A stretch of DNA of 64,000 nt. Source: Kitasatospora kifunensis. Lineage in GTDB: Bacteria; Actinomycetota; Actinomycetes; Streptomycetales; Streptomycetaceae. The translations under genes and the position numbers were made by a program. The DNA lies in the NCBI RefSeq assembly GCF_014203855.1, contig NZ_JACHJV010000001.1, positions 2,108,001 through 2,172,000 on the forward strand. The letters are read 5' to 3'. Under the pieces are notes generated by a model. That model saw only the letters and a list, made by a program, of their open reading frames with translations, searched no databases and had not been told where the DNA came from. Of the stretch, positions 30,123 to 39,212 are shown in pieces (positions within the stretch are counted from its first letter, which is position 1; the number at the start of each line of letters is the position of its first letter).

Positions 30123-30160
30123 ACACTAAGTGCCGGGCGGGCCCGTGTTCAACGAACACG
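30123..30160 (-). promoter_or_regulatory. Candidate ftsZ promoter with palindrome over the -35
   Basis: Minus-strand TTGAAC (30152-30147), an 18-base spacer and TAGTGT (30128-30123) form a promoter-like pair. The -35 lies inside the palindrome CGTGTTC-AAC-GAACACG (30144-30160), which has perfect 7-base arms and looks like a dimer site. Confidence 0.5.
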
Positions 30161-30325
30161 CCGAGCTTCCCTTTTTCTTTTGAGCCTATGTGATCATCAC
30201 CCGGTGTCCAGCACCGGGGTCGACCACCCAGGGTCCGGGAATCACCGACGGATCGTCAATACCGACGAATCGACCGGTCAAGGTCCCGGCAACCCCAAGG
30301 AGTACAGAACCTACCGGATTTCCGC

Positions 30326-31123
30326 TCAGCCCGAGATCGCCGGGGCGTCCGGGGCACTGACGTCGTAGGTCGCGGCCTTCTGCTTGAGCAGAGCGAGCAG
30401 CACCGTCGCCTTGCGCTGCGCGCGGTCGGGGCTCCCCCACCGCACGGTGGCGCCGCCGGGCAGTCGCAACTCGATGTCATCATACGAACGGACCAGCAAC
30501 GACGGGCTCTGCTTGGCCACTTCGGAGGGCAGCGCGGTCGCCACCTTGACCGCGCCCTGGACCAGCCGGCTGGCCGGAAAGACCGCGGCCGCGTCCTGGG
30601 CGGGCTGGCTGAGCTGGAGTTCGACTACCGGAACGCCGGGTGGTGGCGTCGATTCGGTGGCGAAACTCACCCCAGATGCATCCATCTGAGTGAACTTTCC
30701 GTCAGCACCCTTGACAGCCGCCGCCGGTTGACGCTCGATCACCTTCACCCGCAGGGTGTGCGGCCAGCCGCGCCAGACCTCGGCCTTGGCCACCCGCGGG
30801 ATCGCCTGGACCCGGCGCTGCACCGCGTCCAGGTCGACCCGGGCCAGCGGGCCGTGCTGCACCGGCCCTATCGCGGAGCGCACCTCATCGACCGTCAACT
30901 GGTCGGTGGCCAGCCCCTGGATCGCCACCGAACGGACGTCCAGCACCGAGGAGAAGAAGACCAGCCAGGCCAGCACGCCGAGGACCAGCGCCCCGAACCC
31001 GCTGAGCACCAGGACCCCGCGCCGCGACAGCCGCAGCGCGGGGGGCTCGTCCTCCTCGTCCTCCGCGGCCAACTCCTCGTCGCTCGGCGCGGCGGTGAGC
31101 CGGTCAGCCACGACGCCGGCCAC
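30326..31123 (-). CDS. ftsQ: Cell division protein FtsQ
   Basis: A 265-residue bitopic protein. The cytoplasmic N-terminus is acidic ([13 protein letters not shown]). One helix follows ([22 protein letters not shown], about 36-57), then the POTRA domain beginning [11 protein letters not shown] and the FtsQ beta domain with [25 protein letters not shown] (in parts). FtsQ is a bitopic divisome protein that in other bacteria links FtsL/FtsB-type subunits to later ones at the septum. It overlaps the end of murG by 20 bases, so it is translated as part of the upstream operon. It is separated from ftsZ by the long control region. Confidence 0.95.
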   Translation of the reverse strand: MAGVVADRLTAAPSDEELAAEDEEDEPPALRLSRRGVLVLSGFGALVLGVLAWLVFFSSVLDVRSVAIQGLATDQLTVDEVRSAIGPVQHGPLARVDLDAVQRRVQAIPRVAKAEVWRGWPHTLRVKVIERQPAAAVKGADGKFTQMDASGVSFATESTPPPGVPVVELQLSQPAQDAAAVFPASRLVQGAVKVATALPSEVAKQSPSLLVRSYDDIELRLPGGATVRWGSPDRAQRKATVLLALLKQKAATYDVSAPDAPAISG

Positions 31124-32210
31124 CCCGAGCCGCGTCGATCGCCTCGTACACCATGCCGACCAGCAGGTCGTCGGCGTCGCGGCGGCCGAACTCGGCGGCC
31201 GCCCGGCTCATGTCCCACAGCCGCTGCGGGTCGGTGAGCACCGGAAGCACGTTGCTCAGCACCCAGTCCGGGGTCAGCTCGGCGTCGTCCACCAGCAGGC
31301 CGCCGCCCGCCTTGACCATCGGCTGGGCGTTCAGCCGCTGCTCGCCGTTGCCGATCGGCAGCGGCACGAAGCAGGCCGGCAGGCCGACCGCGGCCAGCTC
31401 GGCCACCGTCATCGCGCCGGCCCGGCAGAGCATCAGGTCGGCGGCGGCGTAGGCCAGGTCCATCCGGTCCAGGTAGGGCACCGCGCGGTAGGGCGGCATG
31501 CCGGGGATGTCGTCGATCCGCGGCAGCTCGTTCTTCGGGCCCACCGCGTGCAGCACCTGCACGCCGTACTGCTGCAGCCGCGGCGCGATCGCCTGGATGG
31601 TCTCGTTCAGCCGGCGCGCACCCTGCGAGCCGCCGGAGACCAGCAGGGTGGGCAGCCGCTGGTCGAGGCCGAAGTAGTGCCGGGCCTCGGGGCGCACCGC
31701 GTTGCGGTCCAGGGTGGCGATGGTGCGGCGCAGCGGGATGCCGATGTAGCGCGAGTCGCGCAGCTTGCTGTCCGGGGTGGAGACCGCGACGAAGTCGCTG
31801 TACCGGGCGCCGATCTTGTTGGCCAGGCCCGGGCGGGCGTTGGCCTCGTGCACCACGATCGGCACTCCGGCCCGCTTGGCCGCGAGGTAGGCGGGCATCG
31901 CGACGTAGCCGCCGAAGCCGACCACGGCATCCGCCTTGACCCGCTCGATGATCTCCTGAGCGGCCCGGACGGTCCCGCGCAGCCGGCCCGGCACGGTGAT
32001 CAGCTCGGGGGTCGGCTTGCGCGGCAGCGGAACGGCCGGGATCAGCTCCAGCTGGTAGCCGCGCTCGGGCACCAACCGGGTCTCCAGGCCGCGCTCGGTG
32101 CCGAGCGCGGTGATGCCGATGCTCGGGTCATGCCTGCGCAACGCGTCTGCGAGCGCCATGGCCGGCTCGATGTGTCCTGCGGTACCCCCGCCGGCGAGTA
32201 CGACATGCAC
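31104..32210 (-). CDS. murG: UDP-GlcNAc:lipid I GlcNAc transferase
   Basis: MurG (368 residues) adds GlcNAc to lipid I to make lipid II on the inner face of the membrane. [17 protein letters not shown] at the N-terminus is the first glycine-rich loop for the lipid acceptor. [15 protein letters not shown] near residue 180 is the second, and [24 protein letters not shown] is the UDP-GlcNAc binding segment (in parts). It begins six bases after the ftsW stop, and its end overlaps ftsQ. The ribosome site is weak, so coupling with ftsW is likely. Confidence 0.97.
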   Translation of the reverse strand: MHVVLAGGGTAGHIEPAMALADALRRHDPSIGITALGTERGLETRLVPERGYQLELIPAVPLPRKPTPELITVPGRLRGTVRAAQEIIERVKADAVVGFGGYVAMPAYLAAKRAGVPIVVHEANARPGLANKIGARYSDFVAVSTPDSKLRDSRYIGIPLRRTIATLDRNAVRPEARHYFGLDQRLPTLLVSGGSQGARRLNETIQAIAPRLQQYGVQVLHAVGPKNELPRIDDIPGMPPYRAVPYLDRMDLAYAAADLMLCRAGAMTVAELAAVGLPACFVPLPIGNGEQRLNAQPMVKAGGGLLVDDAELTPDWVLSNVLPVLTDPQRLWDMSRAAAEFGRRDADDLLVGMVYEAIDAARGGRRRG

Positions 32211-32216
32211 CGAAAA

Positions 32217-33602
32217 TCACCGCTCCCTGCGCGGCGGCCGAGCGGCCGGGCGCGCTGTGGTTCGTCGTGGCAGCACCCGGCGCAGACCTGTCCTGAACCG
32301 GGACTTCGAGCTCCGGGCGGCAAGCGCCGCCTTCGCCCCCGGGATGCTGCGTGCGAAGCAGAGCAGCATCCCCAGGGCGCACATGGCCGACAGCATGGCG
32401 GACCCGCCGTAGGAGAACAGCGGGAGGGGCACGCCCGCGATGGGCAGCAGTCCCAGCGCCGACCCCAGGTTGATCATGGCCTGCGCCATGATCCACGTGG
32501 TGGCGGCTCCCGCGGCATACCTGACGAAGGGGTCCTTCGTGCCGATGGCCACTCGGATACCCGCATACCCTAGTGCCGCGAAGAGACCGATCACTGACAG
32601 CGTCCCCACCAGACCGAGTTCCTCGCCGGTCGCGGCGAAGATGAAGTCGGTGTGCGCCTCCGGGAGCTGGCCCCACTTCTCGTAGCCGGCGCCCAGTCCG
32701 GTGCCGAAGGTGCCGCCCAGTCCGAAGGCGTACAGGCCGTGCAGGGCCTGGAAGCAGTCGTGCCCCGGCACCGGCTTGGTGGAGCCGATGCAGGCCAGCC
32801 GGTCGAGCCGGTGCGGCACGGTGATGATCAGCGCGGTGCAGGCCACCACGGCGATGCCCAGGGTGGCGACGAAGAGCCGCAGCGGGGCACCGACCATCCA
32901 CAGCAGCGCGAAGACCATCGCCACCAGGATCATCGAGGTGCCCATGTCACCACCGAGCATGATCAGCATCAACAGCACCAGGGCGCCCGGCACCAGCGGC
33001 ACCAGCAGGTGCTTCCACTGGGTGAGGGTGCCGGCCTTCTGTTTGCGGGCCAGCAGGTCGGCAGCCCACAGCAGCAGCGCGAGCTTGGCGAACTCCGAGG
33101 GCTGGACCTGGAAGAAGCCGAAGTTGAGCCAGTTCCGGTTGCCGTTGACCTTCATCCCGATGCCGGGGATGGCCACCAGCACCATGGCGCCGATCGAGCC
33201 GAGCAGCACCGGGTAGGCCAGCACCCGGTGCACGGCCACCGGCACCTTGGCGGCGGCGACCAGCAGCACCGACCCGAGCACCACCGCGACCAGTTGCTTG
33301 CGGAAGTAGAAGAGCCCGGGCAGCCCCTGGTGGATGGCCGTGATGTTGGACGAGGAGAAGACCATCACCAGGCCGAGCACCAGCAGCAGCGAGGCCGAAC
33401 CGAGGATCAGGTAGTAGGGCGTCAGCGGACGGCCCAGGGTCCAGCGCAGCCGCTCGCGCAGCGCCCGGACCCGTCCGGCCAGGCCCTCGGTCTTGAAGAC
33501 CGTGCTGGTCGCCGAGATCAGCGCCGGGCCGGCGCCACGCCCGCTCGAGGAGGGGGCGGCGCCCCGCTCCGGTGGGGCCGCCGCCTTGCTCTGACCTGCC
33601 AC
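32217..33602 (-). CDS. ftsW: SEDS peptidoglycan polymerase FtsW
   Basis: A 461-residue polytopic SEDS protein that polymerises lipid II together with its class B partner, here FtsI. Ten hydrophobic segments can be counted from about residue 62 (YYLILGSASLLLVLGLVMVFSSS). Family motifs include NWLNFGFFQVQPSEFAKL, GGDMGTSMIL and FIFAATGEELGLVG, and near the end GLLPIAGVPLPLFSYGGSA. The C-terminal 60 residues are basic (RFRTGLRRVLPRRTT). GTG 33602 is chosen because GGAGAGGGGCAGG precedes it; a much longer open frame upstream overlaps murD and is rejected. It lies 29 bases after murD. Confidence 0.95.
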   Translation of the reverse strand: MAGQSKAAAPPERGAAPSSSGRGAGPALISATSTVFKTEGLAGRVRALRERLRWTLGRPLTPYYLILGSASLLLVLGLVMVFSSSNITAIHQGLPGLFYFRKQLVAVVLGSVLLVAAAKVPVAVHRVLAYPVLLGSIGAMVLVAIPGIGMKVNGNRNWLNFGFFQVQPSEFAKLALLLWAADLLARKQKAGTLTQWKHLLVPLVPGALVLLMLIMLGGDMGTSMILVAMVFALLWMVGAPLRLFVATLGIAVVACTALIITVPHRLDRLACIGSTKPVPGHDCFQALHGLYAFGLGGTFGTGLGAGYEKWGQLPEAHTDFIFAATGEELGLVGTLSVIGLFAALGYAGIRVAIGTKDPFVRYAAGAATTWIMAQAMINLGSALGLLPIAGVPLPLFSYGGSAMLSAMCALGMLLCFARSIPGAKAALAARSSKSRFRTGLRRVLPRRTTARPAARPPRRER

Positions 33603-33631
33603 GGCGCCTGCCCCTCTCCCCGTTCGTGTCG

Positions 33632-35104
33632 TCAGTCCGTCAATCCCCGTACCGCCTCGGCGAACAGGTCGCCCCGCTCGCCGTAGTTGGTGAACATGTC
33701 CATCGAGGCGCAGGCCGGCGCGAGGAGCACGGTATCGCCCGATCGGGCGAGGCTTTGGGCGGTGCGGACCACCTCCGCCATCGCCACCGCGCCAGTCTGG
33801 CCTTCGGCCGCCTCGATCACTGGTACATCCGGGGCGTGTCGCGCCAGTGCCGCGCGGATCAGCGCGCGGTCCTCGCCGATCAGCACTGCGGCGCGCAGCC
33901 GGGTGGCCGCGCCCTGGACCAGCTCGTCGAAGGTGGCTCCCTTGGCCAGGCCGCCGGCGATCCACACGATCGGCTGATATGCCGCCAGCGAGGCGGCGGC
34001 GGCGTGGGTGTTGGTGGCCTTGGAGTCGTCGATCCAGCGCACTTGGTCGACCTCGGCGACGAAGGCGATCCGATGCGCGTCGGGGCGAAAGGCCCGCAGG
34101 CCCTCGCGCACCGCCTTGGCGTCCACACCGTAGGCGCGGGCCAGCGCGGCCGCCGCCAGCGCGTTGGCGACGTTGTGCGGGGCCGGCGGCTCGATGTCCT
34201 TGACGGAGCCGAGCTCGGCCGCGTTCTTGGCCCGGTCCGGGACGAAGGCCCGGTCCACCAGCAGGCCGTCCACCACGCCGAACTGGGAGAGCCCGGGGGC
34301 GCCGAGGCCGAAGCCGATCGCCCGGCAGCCCTCCTCGACGTCGGCCTCGCGGACCAGCTCCTCGGTGGCGGGGTCGGCCAGGTTGTAGACGCAGGCGACC
34401 TGGTTGCCCTGGTAGATCCGGCCCTTGTCGGCGCCGTAGGCCGCCATCGAGCCGTGCCAGTCCAGGTGGTCGGGGGCCAGGTTGAGCACCGCCGCCGAGT
34501 GCGGGCGCAGCGAGGGCGCCCAGTGCAGCTGGTAGCTGGAGAGCTCGACGGCGAGCACGTCGTAGGGCGCCTCGTCACCGTCGTCGAAACCGGCCAGCAC
34601 CGCGTCCAGCACCGAGACCCCGACGTTGCCGACGGCCGCGGTGCGCTTGCCGGCCGCGGTCAGGATCGAGGCCAGCATCTGGACCGTGGTGGTCTTGCCG
34701 TTGGTGCCGGTGACGGCCAGCCAGGGAGCCGGCTCGCCGGTGGTGGGCAGCGGCTTGCGCAGCCGCCAGGCGAGTTCGACGTCGCCCCAGACCTCCAGGC
34801 CGGCCGCCTGGGCGGCCAGCAGCAGCGGGCTGCTCGGCGGCCAACCGGGCGAGGTGACGACCAGTCGGGTGCCCTCGGGCAGCGTGTCGCCGTCGCCGAG
34901 CCGCACCCGAAGGCCTGAACCGTGCTGGGCGGTCAGCTCGGCCACCCGGGCGCGCAGCGCGGGGCTGTCGCCGCCGTCCACCACCGTGACCTCGGCGCCC
35001 AGCGCGTGCAGCACCCGGGCCGCACTGATCCCGGAGACGCCCAGACCCGCCACCGTGACCGGCAGGCCCGGCCAGCTCGGGGTCGTGCTCAACTGTTCAC
35101 CCAT
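33632..35104 (-). CDS. murD: UDP-MurNAc-L-alanine:D-glutamate ligase
   Basis: A 490-residue Mur ligase that adds D-Glu to UDP-MurNAc-L-Ala. The N-terminal Rossmann-like domain starts [16 protein letters not shown]. The ATP loop is [15 protein letters not shown] near residue 125, and [17 protein letters not shown] near residue 355 is the MurD-specific segment that marks the D-Glu-binding domain. The start ATG 35104 overlaps the end of mraY by 16 bases. Together with MurE and MurF it covers the ligase steps encoded here; MurC is not in the window. Confidence 0.97.
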   Translation of the reverse strand: MGEQLSTTPSWPGLPVTVAGLGVSGISAARVLHALGAEVTVVDGGDSPALRARVAELTAQHGSGLRVRLGDGDTLPEGTRLVVTSPGWPPSSPLLLAAQAAGLEVWGDVELAWRLRKPLPTTGEPAPWLAVTGTNGKTTTVQMLASILTAAGKRTAAVGNVGVSVLDAVLAGFDDGDEAPYDVLAVELSSYQLHWAPSLRPHSAAVLNLAPDHLDWHGSMAAYGADKGRIYQGNQVACVYNLADPATEELVREADVEEGCRAIGFGLGAPGLSQFGVVDGLLVDRAFVPDRAKNAAELGSVKDIEPPAPHNVANALAAAALARAYGVDAKAVREGLRAFRPDAHRIAFVAEVDQVRWIDDSKATNTHAAAASLAAYQPIVWIAGGLAKGATFDELVQGAATRLRAAVLIGEDRALIRAALARHAPDVPVIEAAEGQTGAVAMAEVVRTAQSLARSGDTVLLAPACASMDMFTNYGERGDLFAEAVRGLTD

Positions 35105-36150
35105 CCCGCGTAGAAGATGCCCAGGCCCACGGCCACGCACAGGCCCTGGATGATCCAGAACCGCACCACGATCAGCACTTCGCTCCAGCCCTTGAGCTCG
35201 AAGTGGTGCTGTAGTGGTGCCATCTTGAAGACCCGCTTGCCGGTCAGCCGGAACGAGCCGACCTGGATGATCACCGACAGGGTGATGATCACGAAGAGCC
35301 CGCCGAGCAGCGGCAGCAGCAGCTCGGTGCGCGAGCAGATCGCCAGACCTGCCAGCGCCCCGCCCAGGGCCAGCGAACCGGTGTCGCCCATGAAGATCTT
35401 GGCCGGTGAGGTGTTCCACCACAGGAAGCCGAAGCAGGAGCCCATCAGCGCCGAGGCCACCACCGCGAGGTCCAGCGGATCGCGCACCTCGAAGCAGTTG
35501 GCGGTCGCGGTCGCGAACCGGTCGCAGGACTGGCCGTACTGCCAGACGCCGATGAAGACGTAGGCGCCGAAGACCATCACCGAGGCACCGGTGGCCAGGC
35601 CGTCCAGACCGTCCGTCAGGTTCACGCCGTTCGACATGCCGGCGATCATGAAGTACGCCCACATGACGAACAGCACGGGGCCGATCGACCAGCTGAAGTC
35701 CTGGATGAAGGAGAGGCTGGTGGAGGCCGGGGTCAGCCCGCGCGGGTCGTGGAACTGCAGCGACAGGATCGCGAAGGCCAGACCCACGAAGGACTGCCCG
35801 AGCAGCTTCGCCTTGGCCCGCAGGCCCAGTGAGCGCTGCTTGACCACCTTGATGTAGTCGTCCAGGAAGCCGACCAGGCCCAGGCCCGACATCAGGAAGA
35901 GCACCAGCAGGCCCGAGGCCCGCGGCTGGTCGCCGGTGATCACCTTGGTCAGCGCGTAGGCGATCAGGGTGGCCAGGATGAACGCGATGCCACCCATCGT
36001 GGGCGTACCGCGCTTGCTGTGGTGCGCCTTGGGGCCGTCATCGCGGATCATCTGGCCGTAGCCGTGCCGGGCCAGCAGCCGGATCAGTGCCGGGGTGCCG
36101 AACAGCGACAGCACCAGGCCGATCAGTCCGGAGTAGAGAATCTGCTTCAC
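35089..36150 (-). CDS. mraY: Phospho-MurNAc-pentapeptide transferase
   Basis: MraY (353 residues, about ten membrane helices) transfers phospho-MurNAc-pentapeptide to undecaprenyl phosphate, making lipid [14 protein letters not shown] holds the DD motif, [14 protein letters not shown] the nucleophile region, and [17 protein letters not shown] and [11 protein letters not shown] the further catalytic and UDP-binding motifs. [14 protein letters not shown] near residue 45 is also diagnostic. Its start codon overlaps the murF stop by four bases (ATGA), and its end overlaps murD, so all three are translated in a coupled way. Confidence 0.98.
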   Translation of the reverse strand: MKQILYSGLIGLVLSLFGTPALIRLLARHGYGQMIRDDGPKAHHSKRGTPTMGGIAFILATLIAYALTKVITGDQPRASGLLVLFLMSGLGLVGFLDDYIKVVKQRSLGLRAKAKLLGQSFVGLAFAILSLQFHDPRGLTPASTSLSFIQDFSWSIGPVLFVMWAYFMIAGMSNGVNLTDGLDGLATGASVMVFGAYVFIGVWQYGQSCDRFATATANCFEVRDPLDLAVVASALMGSCFGFLWWNTSPAKIFMGDTGSLALGGALAGLAICSRTELLLPLLGGLFVIITLSVIIQVGSFRLTGKRVFKMAPLQHHFELKGWSEVLIVVRFWIIQGLCVAVGLGIFYAGWVNS

Positions 36151-37550
36151 TGCGCGGCACCATCCGCCAACAGGGCCTGTGCGACCCGCTCCAGGCCCAC
36201 CGAGCGGCTGGCCTTCACCAGCACCACGTCCCCTGGCCGCAGCTGACCGCGCAGCAGCTCGACCGCCGCGTCCGCGTCGGACACCAGCACCGACTCCTCA
36301 CCCCACGAACCTTCGTTCCTCGCGCCCAGTTCCATGCAGGCCGCCTCCCGTCCCCCCACCGCCACCAGCTTGGTGACGTCGAGTCGGACCGCGAGCCGCC
36401 CGATGGCGTCGTGCTCGTCGAGGCTCTCCTCGCCGAGCTCCCGCATCTCGCCGAGCACCGCCCAGGTGCGGCGGCGCTCCGGGCCGCGGCCGCCCATCGT
36501 GGCGAGCGCGCGCAGCGCGGCCCGCATGGACTCCGGGTTCGCGTTGTACGCGTCGTTCACGACGGTGACCCCGTCGGCCCGGTCGACGACCTCCATGCGC
36601 CAGCGGGACAGCGCACCCGCCTCGCCCAAGGCGGCGGCGGTGTCGTCGACGGACAGTCCGAGCTCCATCGCCACCGCTGCGGCGGCGAGGGCGTTCGAGA
36701 CGTGGTGCTCACCGTACAGGCGCAGTTGTACGCGTGCGGAACCGGCCAGGGTGCTCAGCGTGAACGATGGACGGCCGGTGGAGTCCAGGCGAACGTCCTG
36801 TGCCCGGACATCGGCTCCCGGCGTCTCGCCGAAGGTGACCACCTTCGCCCGGGTTCGCGCGGCCATCTCCCGCACCAGCGGGTCGTCGGCGTTCAGGATC
36901 GCGGTGCCGTCCTCGGCCAGTGCCTCGACCAGCTCGCCCTTGGCCTGCGCGATGCCCTCCTTGGAGCCGAACTCCCCCAGGTGCGCGCTGCCGACGTTGA
37001 GCACCAGACCGATCGAGGGACGGGCCAGCGAGCACAGGTAGGCGATGTCGCCCTTGTGTCGGGCGCCCATCTCCAGCACCAGGTGGCGGGTGTCCGGCTC
37101 GACCCTGGTCGCGGTCATCGGGAAGCCGAGCTCGTTGTTGAGCGAGCCCTCGGTGAAGACCGTCGGGCCGATCTTGGCCAGCAGCTGCGCGATCAGGTCC
37201 TTGGTGCTGGTCTTGCCGGCCGAGCCGGTCAGCGCCACCACCGTGGCGCCGGCCCGGTCGGCCACCGCCTGGGCGAGTCGGCCCATCGCCACCTGCACGT
37301 CGGGAACCAGCACCGCGGGCACGCCCAGCGGACGCTCGGCGAGCACCGCCACGGCGCCGGCCGCCACGGCCTGCGCGGCAAAGGCGTGCCCGTCCACCCG
37401 CTCGCCGCGGAAGGCGGCGAACAGGCCGCCGGGCGCGGCCTTGCGGGAGTCGATCGCCAGCGGTCCGGTCACCAGCGCCTGCGGGTCGGCCCCGTCGGCC
37501 AGTTCGCCACCGGTCGCGGCGGCCACCTCGGCCAGGGTCAGTGCGATCAC
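36147..37550 (-). CDS. murF: UDP-MurNAc-tripeptide:D-Ala-D-Ala ligase
   Basis: A 467-residue Mur ligase that attaches D-Ala-D-Ala. [22 protein letters not shown] near residue 105 is the ATP loop (in parts). [19 protein letters not shown] is the MurF-typical substrate motif, [17 protein letters not shown] is its signature, and [16 protein letters not shown] lies in the C-terminal domain. The start overlaps the murE stop by four bases. A vancomycin target change would need a different ligase; nothing in the sequence suggests that here. Confidence 0.97.
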   Translation of the reverse strand: MIALTLAEVAAATGGELADGADPQALVTGPLAIDSRKAAPGGLFAAFRGERVDGHAFAAQAVAAGAVAVLAERPLGVPAVLVPDVQVAMGRLAQAVADRAGATVVALTGSAGKTSTKDLIAQLLAKIGPTVFTEGSLNNELGFPMTATRVEPDTRHLVLEMGARHKGDIAYLCSLARPSIGLVLNVGSAHLGEFGSKEGIAQAKGELVEALAEDGTAILNADDPLVREMAARTRAKVVTFGETPGADVRAQDVRLDSTGRPSFTLSTLAGSARVQLRLYGEHHVSNALAAAAVAMELGLSVDDTAAALGEAGALSRWRMEVVDRADGVTVVNDAYNANPESMRAALRALATMGGRGPERRRTWAVLGEMRELGEESLDEHDAIGRLAVRLDVTKLVAVGGREAACMELGARNEGSWGEESVLVSDADAAVELLRGQLRPGDVVLVKASRSVGLERVAQALLADGAAQ

Positions 37551-39208
37551 GGCTGCTCCACTCCTCGGGACTGGGGGTGGCTGCGCGTGATGGCCTCGCG
37601 CAGCACCTCCCGGTCGTCGAACGGGCGGACCTCGCCCTTGACGTACTGGCCCAGTTCATGGCCCTTGCCGGCCACCAGCACGGTGTCGCCGGCCTGCGCG
37701 CGGGCCACCGCGGCGGCGATCGCCGCCGCACGGTCCGGCACCAGCAGGACCTCGCCGCGCTCGGCCTCCGGCACCTCCAGCGCGCCGCCCAGCATGCTGG
37801 CCAGGATCGCCAGCGCGTCCTCGGAACGCGGGTTGTCGCTGGTCAGCACGGCGGTGTCGGCCAGGCGTGCGGCGCTCTTGCCCATCGGGGCGCGCTTGAA
37901 CGGGTCCCGGTCACCGCCGCAGCCCACCACCACGTGCAGCCGCCCCTTGGTGACCTCGCGCAGCGACTCCAGCACGGCCTTGAGCGCGTCCGGCTTGTGC
38001 GCGTAGTCGACCACCGCGACGAAGTCCTGCCCGGCGTCCACCCGCTCCAGGCGGCCCGGCACACCCGGCACCGCGGCCACCCCGGCCACCGCCTCGGCCA
38101 ACGGCAGCCCGGCGGTGACCAGCGCGGTGATCGCGGCCAGCGCGTTGGCGACGTTGAAAGGACCGGGCAGCGGCACGGCGGCGTCCGCGCACTGGCCATC
38201 GGGGCCCAGCACCCGGAAGGTCGAGCCGATCGGGCCCAGCTGCACGTCCACCGCCCGCCAGTGGGCCTCGGCCGCGCCGGTGGCGGAGAAGGTGCTGACC
38301 GGGATCGCGGCCTCGGCGGCCAGGCGGCGGCCGTAGGCGTCGTCCAGGTTGACCACCCCGGCCCGGCTGCGTCCGGCCTCGAAGAGCCGCGCCTTGGCCT
38401 GGTAGTAGTCCTCCATGTCCGGGTGGAAGTCGAGGTGCTCCGGCGTCAGGTTGTTGAAGACCGCCACGTCGTAGGAGACGCCGTCGGCCCGCCCGAAGAC
38501 CAGCGCGTGACTGGAGACCTCCATCACCACCGCGTCGGCCCCGCGCTCGCGCATCACGGCGAGGATCGCGTGCAGGTCGGTGGCCTCGGGGGTGGTCCGC
38601 TCGCTCTTGATCCGCTCGGTGCCGACCCGCATCTCCACGGTGCCGATCACCCCGGGGGTGCGGCCCGCGCCCTTGAGGCCGCCCTCGACCAGGTAGGAGG
38701 TGGTGGTCTTGCCGTTGGTGCCGGTGATGCCGATGGTCAGCAGCGCCTGCGAGGGGTTGCCGTAGATCCGGGCGGCCAGCGCGCCCATGAACTCCCTGGG
38801 TCGGGCCACCACGAGCAGCGGCACCGCGAGGTTGCTCGCCTGCTCGGCGCCCGCCGGGTCGGTGAGGACGGCGACGGCACCGGCAGCCGCGGCCTGGGCC
38901 GCGAAGGCAGCGCCGTGGTGGTTGGCCCCGGCGAACGCCACGTAGAGGTCGCCCGGTCGCACCGCGCGCGAGTCGTGGGTGATGCCGGTGGCCGGCTCGC
39001 CCTCGACCGCCGCGAGGCCCAGCAGTTGGGCGATCTCGGCGAGCGGGACAGGCGCCGCCGCACTCGGGCGGGGTGGGCTCACACGGGTTTGGTCTGATTT
39101 CGGCACGGCGGGCAGGCTATCGGCCCCAGGGCACAGGAAGCCAAGTGAGCCTCGGTCAGCCCGTGGGGAAGGGCCGGTGGATGTGAGGTGGTTCACAGAT
39201 TTCGCCAT
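37547..39208 (-). CDS. murE: UDP-MurNAc-dipeptide:diaminopimelate ligase
   Basis: A 553-residue Mur ligase that adds the third amino acid, diaminopimelate in this group (LL-form in Streptomyces walls). [20 protein letters not shown] (near residue 150) is the ATP loop. YYQAKARLFEAGRS contains the lysine that is carbamylated in the family, and TSDNPRSEDALAI is the DNPR motif for binding the DAP side chain. The first 50 residues are an extra Pro/Ser-rich stretch. ATG 39208 is four bases from the ftsI stop. GTG 39106 (VPKSDQTRV) is a possible internal start; neither has a strong ribosome site. Confidence 0.96.
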   Translation of the reverse strand: MAKSVNHLTSTGPSPRADRGSLGFLCPGADSLPAVPKSDQTRVSPPRPSAAAPVPLAEIAQLLGLAAVEGEPATGITHDSRAVRPGDLYVAFAGANHHGAAFAAQAAAAGAVAVLTDPAGAEQASNLAVPLLVVARPREFMGALAARIYGNPSQALLTIGITGTNGKTTTSYLVEGGLKGAGRTPGVIGTVEMRVGTERIKSERTTPEATDLHAILAVMRERGADAVVMEVSSHALVFGRADGVSYDVAVFNNLTPEHLDFHPDMEDYYQAKARLFEAGRSRAGVVNLDDAYGRRLAAEAAIPVSTFSATGAAEAHWRAVDVQLGPIGSTFRVLGPDGQCADAAVPLPGPFNVANALAAITALVTAGLPLAEAVAGVAAVPGVPGRLERVDAGQDFVAVVDYAHKPDALKAVLESLREVTKGRLHVVVGCGGDRDPFKRAPMGKSAARLADTAVLTSDNPRSEDALAILASMLGGALEVPEAERGEVLLVPDRAAAIAAAVARAQAGDTVLVAGKGHELGQYVKGEVRPFDDREVLREAITRSHPQSRGVEQP

Positions 39209-39212
39209 GATC

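Larger units (their letters stand above)
29862..30325 (-). promoter_or_regulatory. ftsQ-ftsZ intergenic control region
   Basis: This 464-base gap holds no gene. From ftsQ towards ftsZ it contains: GTGATCATCAC (30190-30200), an A-rich minus-strand tract (30171-30180), a palindrome over a candidate -35 (30144-30160), a -10 (30123-30128), three direct repeats (30059-30098), and an inverted repeat over TAGGGT (30000-30024). The ribosome site comes last. Developmental control of ftsZ by several promoters is established in Streptomyces coelicolor. Which element does what here is inference. Confidence 0.65.

Noticed and set aside
30190..30200. GTGATCATCAC as a CRP- or GntR-type operator before ftsZ
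   Set aside because: The arms are only five bases and it is far from the best promoter candidate; listed only as part of the control region.
32217..33965. Longer FtsW start upstream of 33602
   Set aside because: It would run through the murD coding sequence, while GTG 33602 has a strong ribosome site directly before it.
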